7,737 bases of DNA. Origin: Claveliimonas stercoravium (GTDB taxonomy: Bacteria; Bacillota; Clostridia; Lachnospirales; Lachnospiraceae). Below are positions 1-5,846 of the stretch, in pieces. Made by a program: the position numbers and the translations under genes. Location of the stretch: assembly GCA_019117345.1 (NCBI GenBank), contig DWZW01000132.1, positions 1 through 7,737 of the forward strand, in the 5' to 3' direction. Each line of letters opens with the position of its first letter. Positions within the stretch are counted from its first letter, which is position 1. The notes under the pieces are model-generated. The model was not told the origin of the DNA, searched no databases, and saw only the letters and a list, made by a program, of their open reading frames with translations.

Positions 1-1
1 G

Positions 2-1096
2 CCCACGGAGAGTGCTGCCACGGCGTTTGGCGCCCTTGGATACGGGACCCACGCCCTCCACAACAACGGAGGGAATTTCTACAGCCGTGCCAGAGTGTAC
101 AATATGATGGGGTTTGACACCTTCACCAGCAAAGAGTTCATGAATATCCTGCAGACCACGGAAAACGGATGGTCCAAGGACGAGATACTCATTGACCATA
201 TCCTGGAGGCCATGGACACCACGCAGCAGCAGGACTTTGTGTTCGGCGTCAGCGTCCAGGGACACGGAGATTATCCGGAGGAGCAGGTCATCGAGAATCC
301 GAAGATCACGGTAGAGGGCATCGAGGATGAGGCTCTCAAGAATAAATGGGAATACTATGTGAATCAGGTCTATGAGATGGACAAGTTCGCAGGCGACCTG
401 GTGGCTGCCATCGAGGAGAGAGGGGAGCCCACAGTGGTCGTGTTCTATGGAGACCACCTTCCCACCATGGGGCTGGAGGCGGAGGACTTAAAGAGCCGCT
501 ATCTCTACAATACAAACTATGTGATCTGGGACAACATCGGCCTTGCAAAGGAGGACAGGAACATTCCTTCCTACCAGATCATGGCGGATGTGATGGAGCG
601 CCTGGACATCCACTCCGGCTCTGTCTTCAACTACCACCAGGAGCGCCGGCAGACCAAGAATTACCTGGCAGACCTGGAGCTTCTGCAGTACGATATCATG
701 TACGGAGAGCAGTATGTGTACGATGGCGAACCGCCCATCACGGAGGGACATATGCAGATGGGTGTGAAGGATGTGGAGATCACGGATCTGGTGCCAAAGC
801 TGGAGGAAGGCTACAGTCTGTACGGCGAGAACTTTACCAAGAACAGCCGGGTCTACGTGAACGGCGAGCGGCAGAAGAGTTCCTTCCTGAATAATACAAG
901 GATCGAGCTGCCGGAGACCACTCTGGAAAACGGCGATGTAGTGACTGTCAGCCAGGTGGGGTCCAGCAATACCGTTTTCCGCACCTCCTGCGAGTATATC
1001 TACCAGGACGGGACGCTGACAAAGGTGCCGGGAACAGGAAGCGCAGACCAGGAGGGTGTATCCTGGGTTGTGGCAAACGGAGAAGAGGAAGAGTAG
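2..1096 (+). CDS. LTA synthase family sulfatase-fold transferase, 3' part (5' end outside window)
   Basis: The reading frame is open from base 2, so the gene enters from the left; 364 residues are visible. The family (LtaS/MdoB, alkaline-phosphatase/sulfatase fold) consists of polytopic membrane enzymes with an extracellular catalytic domain. They transfer glycerol phosphate from phosphatidylglycerol to lipoteichoic acid or a related glycan. The N-terminal membrane helices and catalytic Thr would lie upstream. Visible family motifs are HALHNNGGNFY with R and GFDTF (about 48-124), SVQGHGDY with the conserved His at 263-265, and VVFYGDHLP with metal-binding Asp-His at 452-457. After the catalytic fold (about 95-690) there is an extra stretch of about 90 residues (770-1035) with the look of a beta-sandwich of the IPT/TIG type, including LYGENFTKNSRVYVNG, then a low-complexity acidic tail ending EEEE. 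folC follows after 2 nt, so the two are probably cotranscribed. The substrate (lipoteichoic acid or another glycan) cannot be told from the sequence. Confidence 0.85.
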   Translation, partial: PTESAATAFGALGYGTHALHNNGGNFYSRARVYNMMGFDTFTSKEFMNILQTTENGWSKDEILIDHILEAMDTTQQQDFVFGVSVQGHGDYPEEQVIENPKITVEGIEDEALKNKWEYYVNQVYEMDKFAGDLVAAIEERGEPTVVVFYGDHLPTMGLEAEDLKSRYLYNTNYVIWDNIGLAKEDRNIPSYQIMADVMERLDIHSGSVFNYHQERRQTKNYLADLELLQYDIMYGEQYVYDGEPPITEGHMQMGVKDVEITDLVPKLEEGYSLYGENFTKNSRVYVNGERQKSSFLNNTRIELPETTLENGDVVTVSQVGSSNTVFRTSCEYIYQDGTLTKVPGTGSADQEGVSWVVANGEEEE

Positions 1097-1098
1097 AA

Positions 1099-2397
1099 AT
1101 GACCTATCAAGAGGCTGTTGCTTATATAGAAGAGATACCGAAATTTACAGAGAAGCATTCCCTGGCCTATATACGTGACTTTCTGAAAAGAATGGGAAAC
1201 CCGGGGATGGACAGAAAGATCATCCATGTGGCGGGAACCAATGGGAAGGGGTCCGTCTGTGCCTACATGCAGGCGGTGCTCCTGGAGATGGGGAGACGGA
1301 CAGGATTTTTTACGTCCCCCCATCTGATATCCCTGAATGAGCGGATCGTGGTGGACCGGGAACAGATAGATGATGCAGGATTTCTCGCCGTGTTTGAGCA
1401 GGTGAAAGAGACAGTGGATGGGATGGCAGCGGACGGCGTCTCCCATCCTTCTTATTTTGAGTTCCTTTTCGGGATGGCCATGCTGGCTTTTGCCAAGGCA
1501 GATGTGGAGTATATCATCCTGGAGACCGGGCTGGGGGGACGATTGGACGCCACCAATGCGGTGGAGCACCCGGCTGTCACAGTGATCACCTCCATCAGCC
1601 TGGACCACACGGCATACCTGGGAGACACGGTGGAGCAGATCGCAGCTGAGAAGGCCGGGATCGTCAAGGCGGGGGTTCCTGTCATCTTTGACGGGACAGA
1701 GCCTGGAGCTGCCCGGGTCATTGAGGCCCGGGCGGAGGCGCTCCATGCACCGTGTAGAAAGCTTGGGAAAAATGCGTTCGAAATCCGGGAAATTACCAGG
1801 AAACATATTGCATTTTCAAGGGGCAGTGCGTATGATAAAGATGAACTCTGGACCATCCGTGGCTGTGGGACCTATCAGATGATGAACGTGTCCCTGGCTC
1901 TTGCGGCGCTGGAGACAGTGCTCCCAAAGGAGTGTATCGACTATGGGAGATGGAAAAGAGCAGTGTCCTCCGTTGTCTGGAAGGGACGGATGGAGGAGAT
2001 ACGGCCGGGGATCTTCCTGGACGGAGCTCACAATCCGGGTGCTGTGGAGGCATTTGCAGACACTCTGGAGGCTCTGGGGGAGAGGGAGCCGGTCATCCTT
2101 TTTTCCGCTGTGTCGGACAAGGAGTATGAGGTGATGGCGTCCATCCTGTGTGAAAGGGTGAAGGCCAGTGTGTATATTGTCACAGAAATAAGAGACGGCA
2201 GAAGGGTTCCTGCCAGAGAGCTGGGGGAGGTGTTCAGGCGCCGCACCCAAAGGCCGGTGCTTGTCTGCCCGGAGCCGGCGGAGGCGGTAAGGGAGGCGGC
2301 CCGCCTCGGACAGGGACGCAGCGTGTACTGCATCGGTTCTCTGTACCTGATCGGGGAGCTGCGCAGGATCATAACAGAAGAGGCCGTCTGCACATAG
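1099..2397 (+). CDS. folC: Bifunctional folylpolyglutamate synthase/dihydrofolate synthase
   Basis: This cytoplasmic Mur-ligase-family enzyme adds glutamate to dihydropteroate and/or extends the polyglutamate tail of folates, using ATP. The 432 residues match the usual family length. The N-terminal ATP-binding domain has the P-loop GTNGKGS (46-52), then FTSPHL (71-76) and LNERI (79-83). LETGLGGRLDATN (141-153) and SLDHTAYLG (167-175) follow, then EKAGI (184-188), whose Lys is the usual carbamylated residue. The C-terminal ligase domain has WKGRME (294-299) and LDGAHNP (307-313). The ATG at 1099 lies 2 nt after the upstream stop and is preceded by a GGAAGAG-type ribosome site inside the previous gene, so translation is probably coupled. 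Whether it has both activities or only FPGS cannot be decided by eye. All key motifs are intact. Confidence 0.96.
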   Translation: MTYQEAVAYIEEIPKFTEKHSLAYIRDFLKRMGNPGMDRKIIHVAGTNGKGSVCAYMQAVLLEMGRRTGFFTSPHLISLNERIVVDREQIDDAGFLAVFEQVKETVDGMAADGVSHPSYFEFLFGMAMLAFAKADVEYIILETGLGGRLDATNAVEHPAVTVITSISLDHTAYLGDTVEQIAAEKAGIVKAGVPVIFDGTEPGAARVIEARAEALHAPCRKLGKNAFEIREITRKHIAFSRGSAYDKDELWTIRGCGTYQMMNVSLALAALETVLPKECIDYGRWKRAVSSVVWKGRMEEIRPGIFLDGAHNPGAVEAFADTLEALGEREPVILFSAVSDKEYEVMASILCERVKASVYIVTEIRDGRRVPARELGEVFRRRTQRPVLVCPEPAEAVREAARLGQGRSVYCIGSLYLIGELRRIITEEAVCT

Positions 2398-2404
2398 AGG
2401 AGGT
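2398..2404 (+). promoter_or_regulatory. Strong ribosome binding site of the 47-residue ORF
   Basis: AGGAGGT begins at the base right after the folC stop and lies 8 nt before the ATG at 2413. It is an almost perfect match to the anti-Shine-Dalgarno sequence and is the main reason for calling this very short ORF a real gene. Confidence 0.8.
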
Positions 2405-2412
2405 ACAGGTTT

Positions 2413-2556
2413 ATGCTGAACTATGAGGAAGAACTGAAAAAATTCCAGCCCAGCGTGGAAGTGGAAGATATAGAGGACGCAGTGTATCAGGAGGATCTGA
2501 CGGATATGAGTGATATCCTGCGGGAGATGATCGAGCAGACAAACAACAGTAAATAG
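2413..2556 (+). CDS. 47-residue acidic hypothetical protein
   Basis: I do not recognise a characterised family. The ORF runs from ATG 2413 to TAG 2554-2556 and starts MLNYEEELKKF. Glu and Asp greatly outnumber Lys and Arg, so it should be strongly acidic. There is no signal peptide, membrane segment or cysteine pair. The residues fit two short amphipathic helices (about 3-11 and 29-43, the latter DLTDMSDILREMIEQ) joined by an acidic linker, which suggests a small soluble adaptor or partner protein. It sits 15 nt after folC and 44 nt before the TPR gene, so it is probably in the same transcript. Support comes from the excellent ribosome site, the close packing and the biased composition; there is no homology evidence. 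It could be a partner of the following TPR protein, but that is only inference from position. Confidence 0.7.
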   Translation: MLNYEEELKKFQPSVEVEDIEDAVYQEDLTDMSDILREMIEQTNNSK

Positions 2557-2600
2557 AACAGACAAAGGAAGCCAATAATAAGAAAGAATACGGGGATCAT

Positions 2601-3929
2601 ATGGAGTATACACAGAAACTGGTGTACCAGTCCAACTACTGGTACAATGACGGGCTTAAGAGGGCCAGGATCAGGGATATGTCCGGGGCGGTCACATCCC
2701 TGAAGAAGAGCCTTCAGTATAACAGGGAGAACATTGCGGCGAGAAACCTCCTGGGACTTGTCTATTACGGACGGGGAGAGGTCGGGGAGGCGCTTGTGGA
2801 GTGGATCCTCAGCAAGAATTTCCAGTCCCACGAGAACATCGCCAATTACTATATAAAGAAACTGCAGGAAAATCCGACAGAGCTTGAGAAGGTGAACCTG
2901 GCTATCCGCAAGTTCAACCAGAGCCTTTCCTACTGCTATCAGGACGGGGAGGATCTGGCCATTATCCAGCTGAAGAAAGTGGTGGCAGACCACCCCTCCT
3001 TTCTGAAAGCCTATCAGCTTTTATCCCTGCTGTACCTGCACACCCAGCAGTACGGGAAAGCGCGCCACACCCTGAAGGAGGCCCACAGGCTGGACACGAC
3101 CAACGACATTACCCTGCGCTACATGCACGAGCTGAACGAGCTGCGAAGGAACAGAGCCGTGCGCCAGGCGGAGAAGGAAGGGAAAAAGGAGAAGCCCCAG
3201 ACCGTCACATACAATATCGGCAACGAGACCATCATCCAGCCCGCCTCCGCGGGTGTGAAGGAGAACGCGGGACTGATGACTATCGTGAATATTGTCATCG
3301 GTCTTGTGGTGGGGGTGGCTGTCATGTGGTTCCTCATCATGCCGGCTGTGAACAGCTCCACGGCGGAGAGGACCAACCGCCAGGTGAAGGAGTTCAGCGA
3401 CCAGATCGCGGAGCAGGACGCCCAGATCAGTGCGCTGCAGACAGAGCTGGAGCAGTACCGGGCCAACAGCGAGGCCACGGAGACAGCCCAGCAGACGGCG
3501 GCCTCCACCCAGGAGAGCTACGAGATCGTCCTGAACATGTACGACCACTACAGGTCGGAGGACATGAGCGACGCCGCTATGGTGACAGAGCTTTTGAAGG
3601 TCAATCCGGACTCCCTGGGGACGGTCGGAAGGGAGCAGTTCGACTCCATGACAGAGGACATCTACGGGCGGTACTGCGAGACGCTGTACTACACGGCGCA
3701 GCAGAACTATGAGGTGGCCAACTATACGGACGCCATCACGAACCTGAACACGGTCATGCAGATGAACGCCGGATACGATGACGGCCAGGCCATGTGGCTC
3801 CTGGCTCAGTCCTACGCCGCCTCCGGAGACACGGAGAACGCAAATACATGGACAGAGCGGGTGCAGACAGAGTATCCGAATATCGATACATCCGGGGAAG
3901 ACGGCTCCGGTGAGGAGTCCTCTGAGTAG
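2601..3929 (+). CDS. Single-pass membrane protein with TPR repeats on both sides
   Basis: Encodes 442 residues. The N-terminal part (about 12-185) is helical with TPR-like repeats, for example SLKKSLQYNRENIAARNLLGLVYYGRG within 33-59 (two neighbouring pieces) and HPSFLKAYQLLSLLYLHTQQYGKA (131-154). A basic stretch (182-198, RRNRAVRQAEKEGKKEK) precedes a linker and one hydrophobic membrane helix (about 225-247, IVIGLVVGVAVMWFLIM). By the positive-inside rule the N-terminus is cytoplasmic. Outside follow a likely coiled coil (254-287), a Thr/Gln/Ala-rich linker (290-305), a second helical TPR-like part (about 306-425) and a disordered acidic Ser/Gly/Glu tail. The ATG at 2601 follows a modest GGGGA site; it is the first residue before the repeat region. 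Function is unknown. The domain plan suggests a scaffold connecting cytoplasmic and envelope proteins. A terminator follows, so it ends the folC transcript rather than belonging to spoIIA. Confidence 0.85.
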   Translation: MEYTQKLVYQSNYWYNDGLKRARIRDMSGAVTSLKKSLQYNRENIAARNLLGLVYYGRGEVGEALVEWILSKNFQSHENIANYYIKKLQENPTELEKVNLAIRKFNQSLSYCYQDGEDLAIIQLKKVVADHPSFLKAYQLLSLLYLHTQQYGKARHTLKEAHRLDTTNDITLRYMHELNELRRNRAVRQAEKEGKKEKPQTVTYNIGNETIIQPASAGVKENAGLMTIVNIVIGLVVGVAVMWFLIMPAVNSSTAERTNRQVKEFSDQIAEQDAQISALQTELEQYRANSEATETAQQTAASTQESYEIVLNMYDHYRSEDMSDAAMVTELLKVNPDSLGTVGREQFDSMTEDIYGRYCETLYYTAQQNYEVANYTDAITNLNTVMQMNAGYDDGQAMWLLAQSYAASGDTENANTWTERVQTEYPNIDTSGEDGSGEESSE

Positions 3930-3969
3930 AGGGGCTCCGACAGAGAAGCAGAGGTATAAAAAAGACACG

Positions 3970-4012
3970 AAAGAGAAGGATATACAGAAGAAGGTATATC
4001 CTTCTCTTTTTT
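3970..4012 (+). terminator. Strong intrinsic terminator after the TPR gene
   Basis: A perfect 16-bp inverted repeat, AAAGAGAAGGATATAC at 3970-3985 and its exact complement at 3994-4009, encloses an 8-nt loop AGAAGAAG. The right arm runs into six T residues (4007-4012). An A-run at 3958-3963 gives the minus strand a T-run a few bases beyond the hairpin, so it might work in both directions. It lies 41 nt after the TPR stop and should isolate the upstream operon from spoIIA. Confidence 0.9.
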
Positions 4013-4015
4013 GTT

Positions 4016-4043
4016 CCGCGGGAAAGCCCGGTCTTTCCCGCGG
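4016..4043. repeat. GC-rich perfect hairpin upstream of spoIIAA
   Basis: CCGCGGGAAAG (4016-4026) and CTTTCCCGCGG (4033-4043) form a perfect 11-bp stem with a 6-nt loop (CCCGGT). Neither strand has a T-run after it, so it is not a standard intrinsic terminator. It follows the terminator by 3 nt and lies 37 nt before the spoIIAA ribosome site. A weaker 5-bp stem (GGCCC/GGGCC, 4049-4064) comes next. It may be an operator, an RNA structure or a terminator aid; the role is unknown. Confidence 0.6.
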
Positions 4044-4080
4044 CAGGAGGCCCTTCCACGGGCCGAAAAAAGAAAAGGAT

Positions 4081-4085
4081 GGAGG
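4081..4085 (+). promoter_or_regulatory. Ribosome binding site that favours a TTG start for spoIIAA
   Basis: GGAGG at 4081-4085 is 8 nt before TTG 4094, which is ideal spacing. The in-frame ATG at 4079 lies before and overlaps this GGAGG and has only AAAAGG directly touching it, so it has no usable site at normal spacing. The TTG therefore looks like the real initiator. Confidence 0.65.
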
Positions 4086-4093
4086 AATGGCAA

Positions 4094-4405
4094 TTGAAGT
4101 ATCAGGTACAGGAGAACTGTCTCACGATTTTTCTGCCGGAGGATGTGGACCACCACAACGCGGAGGAGATCAAGCGGGAGGCGGACAGGCTCATCGACAG
4201 GGAGCACATCCGCTACATCATTTTTGATTTCGCCGACACCGGCTTTATGGACAGCTCCGGCATAGGGGTCATCATGGGGCGCTACAAGAAGGTGTACATG
4301 ATGGGAGGCGAGGTGTGGGCTGTCCACACCAGCGAGAGGATGAGAAAAATCCTCACCATGTCCGGTGTTATGAAGATCATGCAGATTTATGAGGAGGATA
4401 AATAA
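4094..4405 (+). CDS. spoIIAA: Anti-sigma-F factor antagonist SpoIIAA
   Basis: This small cytoplasmic STAS-domain protein binds the SpoIIAB kinase and releases sigma-F. SpoIIAB phosphorylates it and the SpoIIE phosphatase reactivates it in the forespore. Starting at TTG 4094 it has 103 residues, beginning MKYQVQENCLTIF, which aligns with the N-terminus of B. subtilis SpoIIAA. Hallmarks are DVDHHNAEEI (17-26) and FMDSSGIGVIMGRYK (51-65); Ser54 corresponds to the phosphorylated Ser58 of B. subtilis. MSGVMKI (89-95) is the usual C-terminal motif. An alternative ATG at 4079 would add five residues but lacks a ribosome site. spoIIAB starts 1 nt after the stop. A sigma-H promoter controlled by Spo0A is expected from B. 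subtilis, but I find only a weak candidate. Confidence 0.96.
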   Translation: MKYQVQENCLTIFLPEDVDHHNAEEIKREADRLIDREHIRYIIFDFADTGFMDSSGIGVIMGRYKKVYMMGGEVWAVHTSERMRKILTMSGVMKIMQIYEEDK

Positions 4406-4406
4406 G

Positions 4407-4874
4407 ATGGAGCGTATAGGGGATGTGACAAATGAGATGGAGCTTTATTTTGACAGCCACTCGTCCAACGAGGCCTTCGCCAGAGTGACGGTGGCAGCCT
4501 TTATGACCCAGCTGAACCCCACGGTGGAGGAGGTGTCCGACGTGAAGACGGCCGTGTCAGAGGCGGTCACCAACGCCATCATACACGGCTATGAAAACAC
4601 ATTGCACAAGGTACATATCAGGGCGTGGATCCAGGGAAAGAGCCTGTTCCTGGAGGTGTCCGACAAGGGCGTGGGGATACCGGACGTGAAGAAGGCCATG
4701 GAGCCCCTGTTTACCACGAAGCCGGAGATGGAGCGGTCCGGCATGGGCTTTTCCTTCATGGAGGCCTTCATGGACGAGCTGGAGGTGGAGTCGGAGCCGG
4801 GCAGGGGGACCAGAGTGAAAATGAGAAAGGAGATTGGCAGAGGAAGGGAGCTATGGACCACACAATCGCTTTGA
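4407..4874 (+). CDS. spoIIAB: Anti-sigma-F factor, serine kinase SpoIIAB
   Basis: This GHKL-fold dimer binds sigma-F and keeps it inactive; it also phosphorylates SpoIIAA with ATP. It has 155 residues, against 146 in B. subtilis. The N-box EAVTNAIIHGY (52-62) holds the Mg-binding Asn56, the G1 box is SDKGVGIP (85-92), and the ATP-lid/G2 region is ERSGMGFSFMEAF (109-121). All are intact. ATG 4407 is chosen because GAGGAGG (4391-4397) lies 9 nt upstream. An in-frame ATG at 4389 would start before that site. The start is 1 nt after spoIIAA, and the last 22 nt overlap sigF, which implies translational coupling and balanced amounts of the kinase and its targets. The C-terminal tail (RGRELWTTQSL) is a result of this overlap and looks unconserved. 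Confidence 0.97.
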   Translation: MERIGDVTNEMELYFDSHSSNEAFARVTVAAFMTQLNPTVEEVSDVKTAVSEAVTNAIIHGYENTLHKVHIRAWIQGKSLFLEVSDKGVGIPDVKKAMEPLFTTKPEMERSGMGFSFMEAFMDELEVESEPGRGTRVKMRKEIGRGRELWTTQSL

Positions 4875-5566
4875 TACAGAAGTCTCACGAAGGGGATGAG
4901 GAGGCGAAAGCACAGATTGTGGAGGAAAATACGGGGCTGATATGGTGCATCGTAAAGCGCTTCCGGGGGCGGGGAGCGGAGGTGGAGGACCTGTTCCAGA
5001 TCGGGAGCATCGGACTTCTTAAGGCCATCGACAAGTTTGACCTGTCCTATGACGTGAAGTTTTCCACCTACGCAGTGCCTATGATATCCGGGGAGATCAA
5101 GCGCTTTCTGCGGGATGACGGCATGATCAAGGTGAGCCGCTCTCTGAAGGAGACCGCCGGCAGGGCAAATGTGTGCAGGGAAAAGCTGCGGGAGCGGACA
5201 GGGAGGGAACCCACGGTGGAGGAGGTGGCCCGGGCGGCCGGCGTGGAGACCGAGGAGCTGGTGCTTGCCATGGAGGCGGGGGCGGAAGTGGAGTCTCTCC
5301 ACAAGACCATCTATCAGAAGGATGGGCGGGAGATACAGCTTTTGGACAAGCTGGAGGAGAGAGAGGAAAGAGAGGAGAAGCTCCTGGACCATATGCTCCT
5401 CTCCCAGCTCCTGGAGCAGCTTGAACCCCAGGAGAGGCGCCTCATCTACCTGCGCTATTTTGCGGACAAGACGCAGACAGAGGTGGGAAAGCTGATGGGG
5501 ATATCCCAGGTCCAGGTTTCCCGGATGGAAAAGAAGATACTGGAAAGGATGCGGGAGAAAATCTGA
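4853..5566 (+). CDS. sigF: RNA polymerase sporulation sigma factor sigma-F
   Basis: This is the first forespore-specific sigma factor. It directs core polymerase to early forespore genes, including the gene for sigma-G. It has 237 residues, against 255 in B. subtilis, with a short N-terminus. Region 2 is EDLFQIGSIGLLKAIDKFD (45-63), the core-binding part, plus FSTYAVPMISGEIKRFLRDD (70-89), which recognises the -10 element. Region 3 covers about 97-150 (SRSLKETAGR onward). Region 4 has RRLIYLRYF (195-203) and the helix-turn-helix QTEVGKLMGISQVQVSRMEK (208-227). ATG 4853 has AGGAAGG at 4841-4847 and overlaps spoIIAB by 22 nt. The frame stays open upstream to 4625, but that part is only a shadow of spoIIAB. 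A charged run of Glu and Arg (168-176) links regions 3 and 4. The identity rests on the spoIIAA-spoIIAB neighbours as well as sequence; sigma-G is the closest alternative but is less likely in this position. Confidence 0.97.
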   Translation: MDHTIALIQKSHEGDEEAKAQIVEENTGLIWCIVKRFRGRGAEVEDLFQIGSIGLLKAIDKFDLSYDVKFSTYAVPMISGEIKRFLRDDGMIKVSRSLKETAGRANVCREKLRERTGREPTVEEVARAAGVETEELVLAMEAGAEVESLHKTIYQKDGREIQLLDKLEEREEREEKLLDHMLLSQLLEQLEPQERRLIYLRYFADKTQTEVGKLMGISQVQVSRMEKKILERMREKI

Positions 5567-5568
5567 AA

Positions 5569-5681
5569 AAGGCATACCCTGACGCATATTTTTCTTATGT
5601 CTTATCCATACTATTCCCAGAAACGGCAGCGAAGGAGGAGTGGATATGGAGAAAGCCAGGAAAAAGATAAGGGTATGCCTT
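5569..5681. repeat. 12-bp inverted repeat flanking the sigma-G promoter and the next start codon
   Basis: AAGGCATACCCT (5569-5580) is exactly complementary to AGGGTATGCCTT (5670-5681), with 89 nt between. The left arm starts 2 nt after the sigF stop and ends 3 nt before the promoter -35. The right arm is inside the first codons of the 66-residue ORF. An RNA starting at the promoter would hold only the right arm; an RNA reading through from sigF would hold both and could fold over the ribosome site. Confidence 0.5.
5584..5613 (+). promoter_or_regulatory. Sigma-G promoter of the spoVA operon
   Basis: GCATA (5584-5588) and CATACTA (5607-5613) are separated by exactly 18 nt. This fits the published B. 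subtilis sigma-G consensus, GHATR-N18-CATWHTA, at every position. It lies 17 nt after the sigF stop, and transcription would start near 5620, just before the AAGGAGG site of the next gene. In B. subtilis spoVA is a known sigma-G operon. The -35 also fits sigma-F, but the -10 has no GG before the core, so sigma-G is preferred. Confidence 0.82.
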
Positions 5682-5846
5682 CTCTGTGTGGTGGCTCTGG
5701 CCGTGATCCTGGGGGCTGTCTGGTATTTCCAGGAGATGAAGAAAAATACGAGTGTGACAGAAGGAACTTTGGTGGAGGCGGAAGACGCCCTGCCGGGTAC
5801 AGATGGAGAGAAACTATGGCGGACAGGACAGATACAGTCTATATAA
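5646..5846 (+). CDS. 66-residue single-pass membrane protein between sigF and spoVAA
   Basis: I do not recognise a characterised family. The ATG at 5646 has an ideal AAGGAGG (5632-5638) at 7 nt; a GTG at 5640 is in frame but overlaps too closely. A basic N-terminus (MEKARKKIRV) is followed by one hydrophobic helix (about 9-28, VCLLCVVALAVILGAVWYF region). After that come about 38 polar, mostly acidic residues, predicted outside the forespore membrane by the positive-inside rule. Cys11 and Cys14 sit at the start of the helix; there is no lipobox. The gene lies directly behind the sigma-G promoter and its last 31 nt overlap spoVAA, so it should be made in the forespore with the SpoVA proteins. 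B. subtilis has no gene at this position. It may be a small subunit or assembly factor of the SpoVA channel, or simply a leader that couples translation to spoVAA; both are inference. Confidence 0.8.
   Translation: MEKARKKIRVCLLCVVALAVILGAVWYFQEMKKNTSVTEGTLVEAEDALPGTDGEKLWRTGQIQSI

Noticed and set aside
1816..2613. Minus-strand ORF of 265 codons opposite folC
   Set aside because: It covers conserved FolC motifs on the other strand and shows no domain of its own.
3326..3712. Plus-strand ORF of 128 codons inside the TPR gene
   Set aside because: It is a second frame within a gene with a consistent membrane-helix and coiled-coil pattern; composition (Gly/Arg/Asp/Gln) is typical of a frame shadow.
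3936..3960. Spo0A-box-like TCCGACA (3936-3942) and TATAAA (3955-3960) after the TPR gene
   Set aside because: The box has one mismatch and the TATAAA has no -35 at 17 nt. Both lie before the strong terminator, so use for spoIIA is doubtful.
3021..3968. Minus-strand ORF of 315 codons opposite the TPR gene
   Set aside because: It is low-complexity, Val/Leu/His-rich and has no motif; it is a shadow of the TPR reading frame.
5597..5815. N-terminal extension of spoVAA to ATG 5597
   Set aside because: The extension contains the sigma-G -10 element and overlaps another gene; SpoVAA similarity starts only after ATG 5816, which has its own ribosome site.
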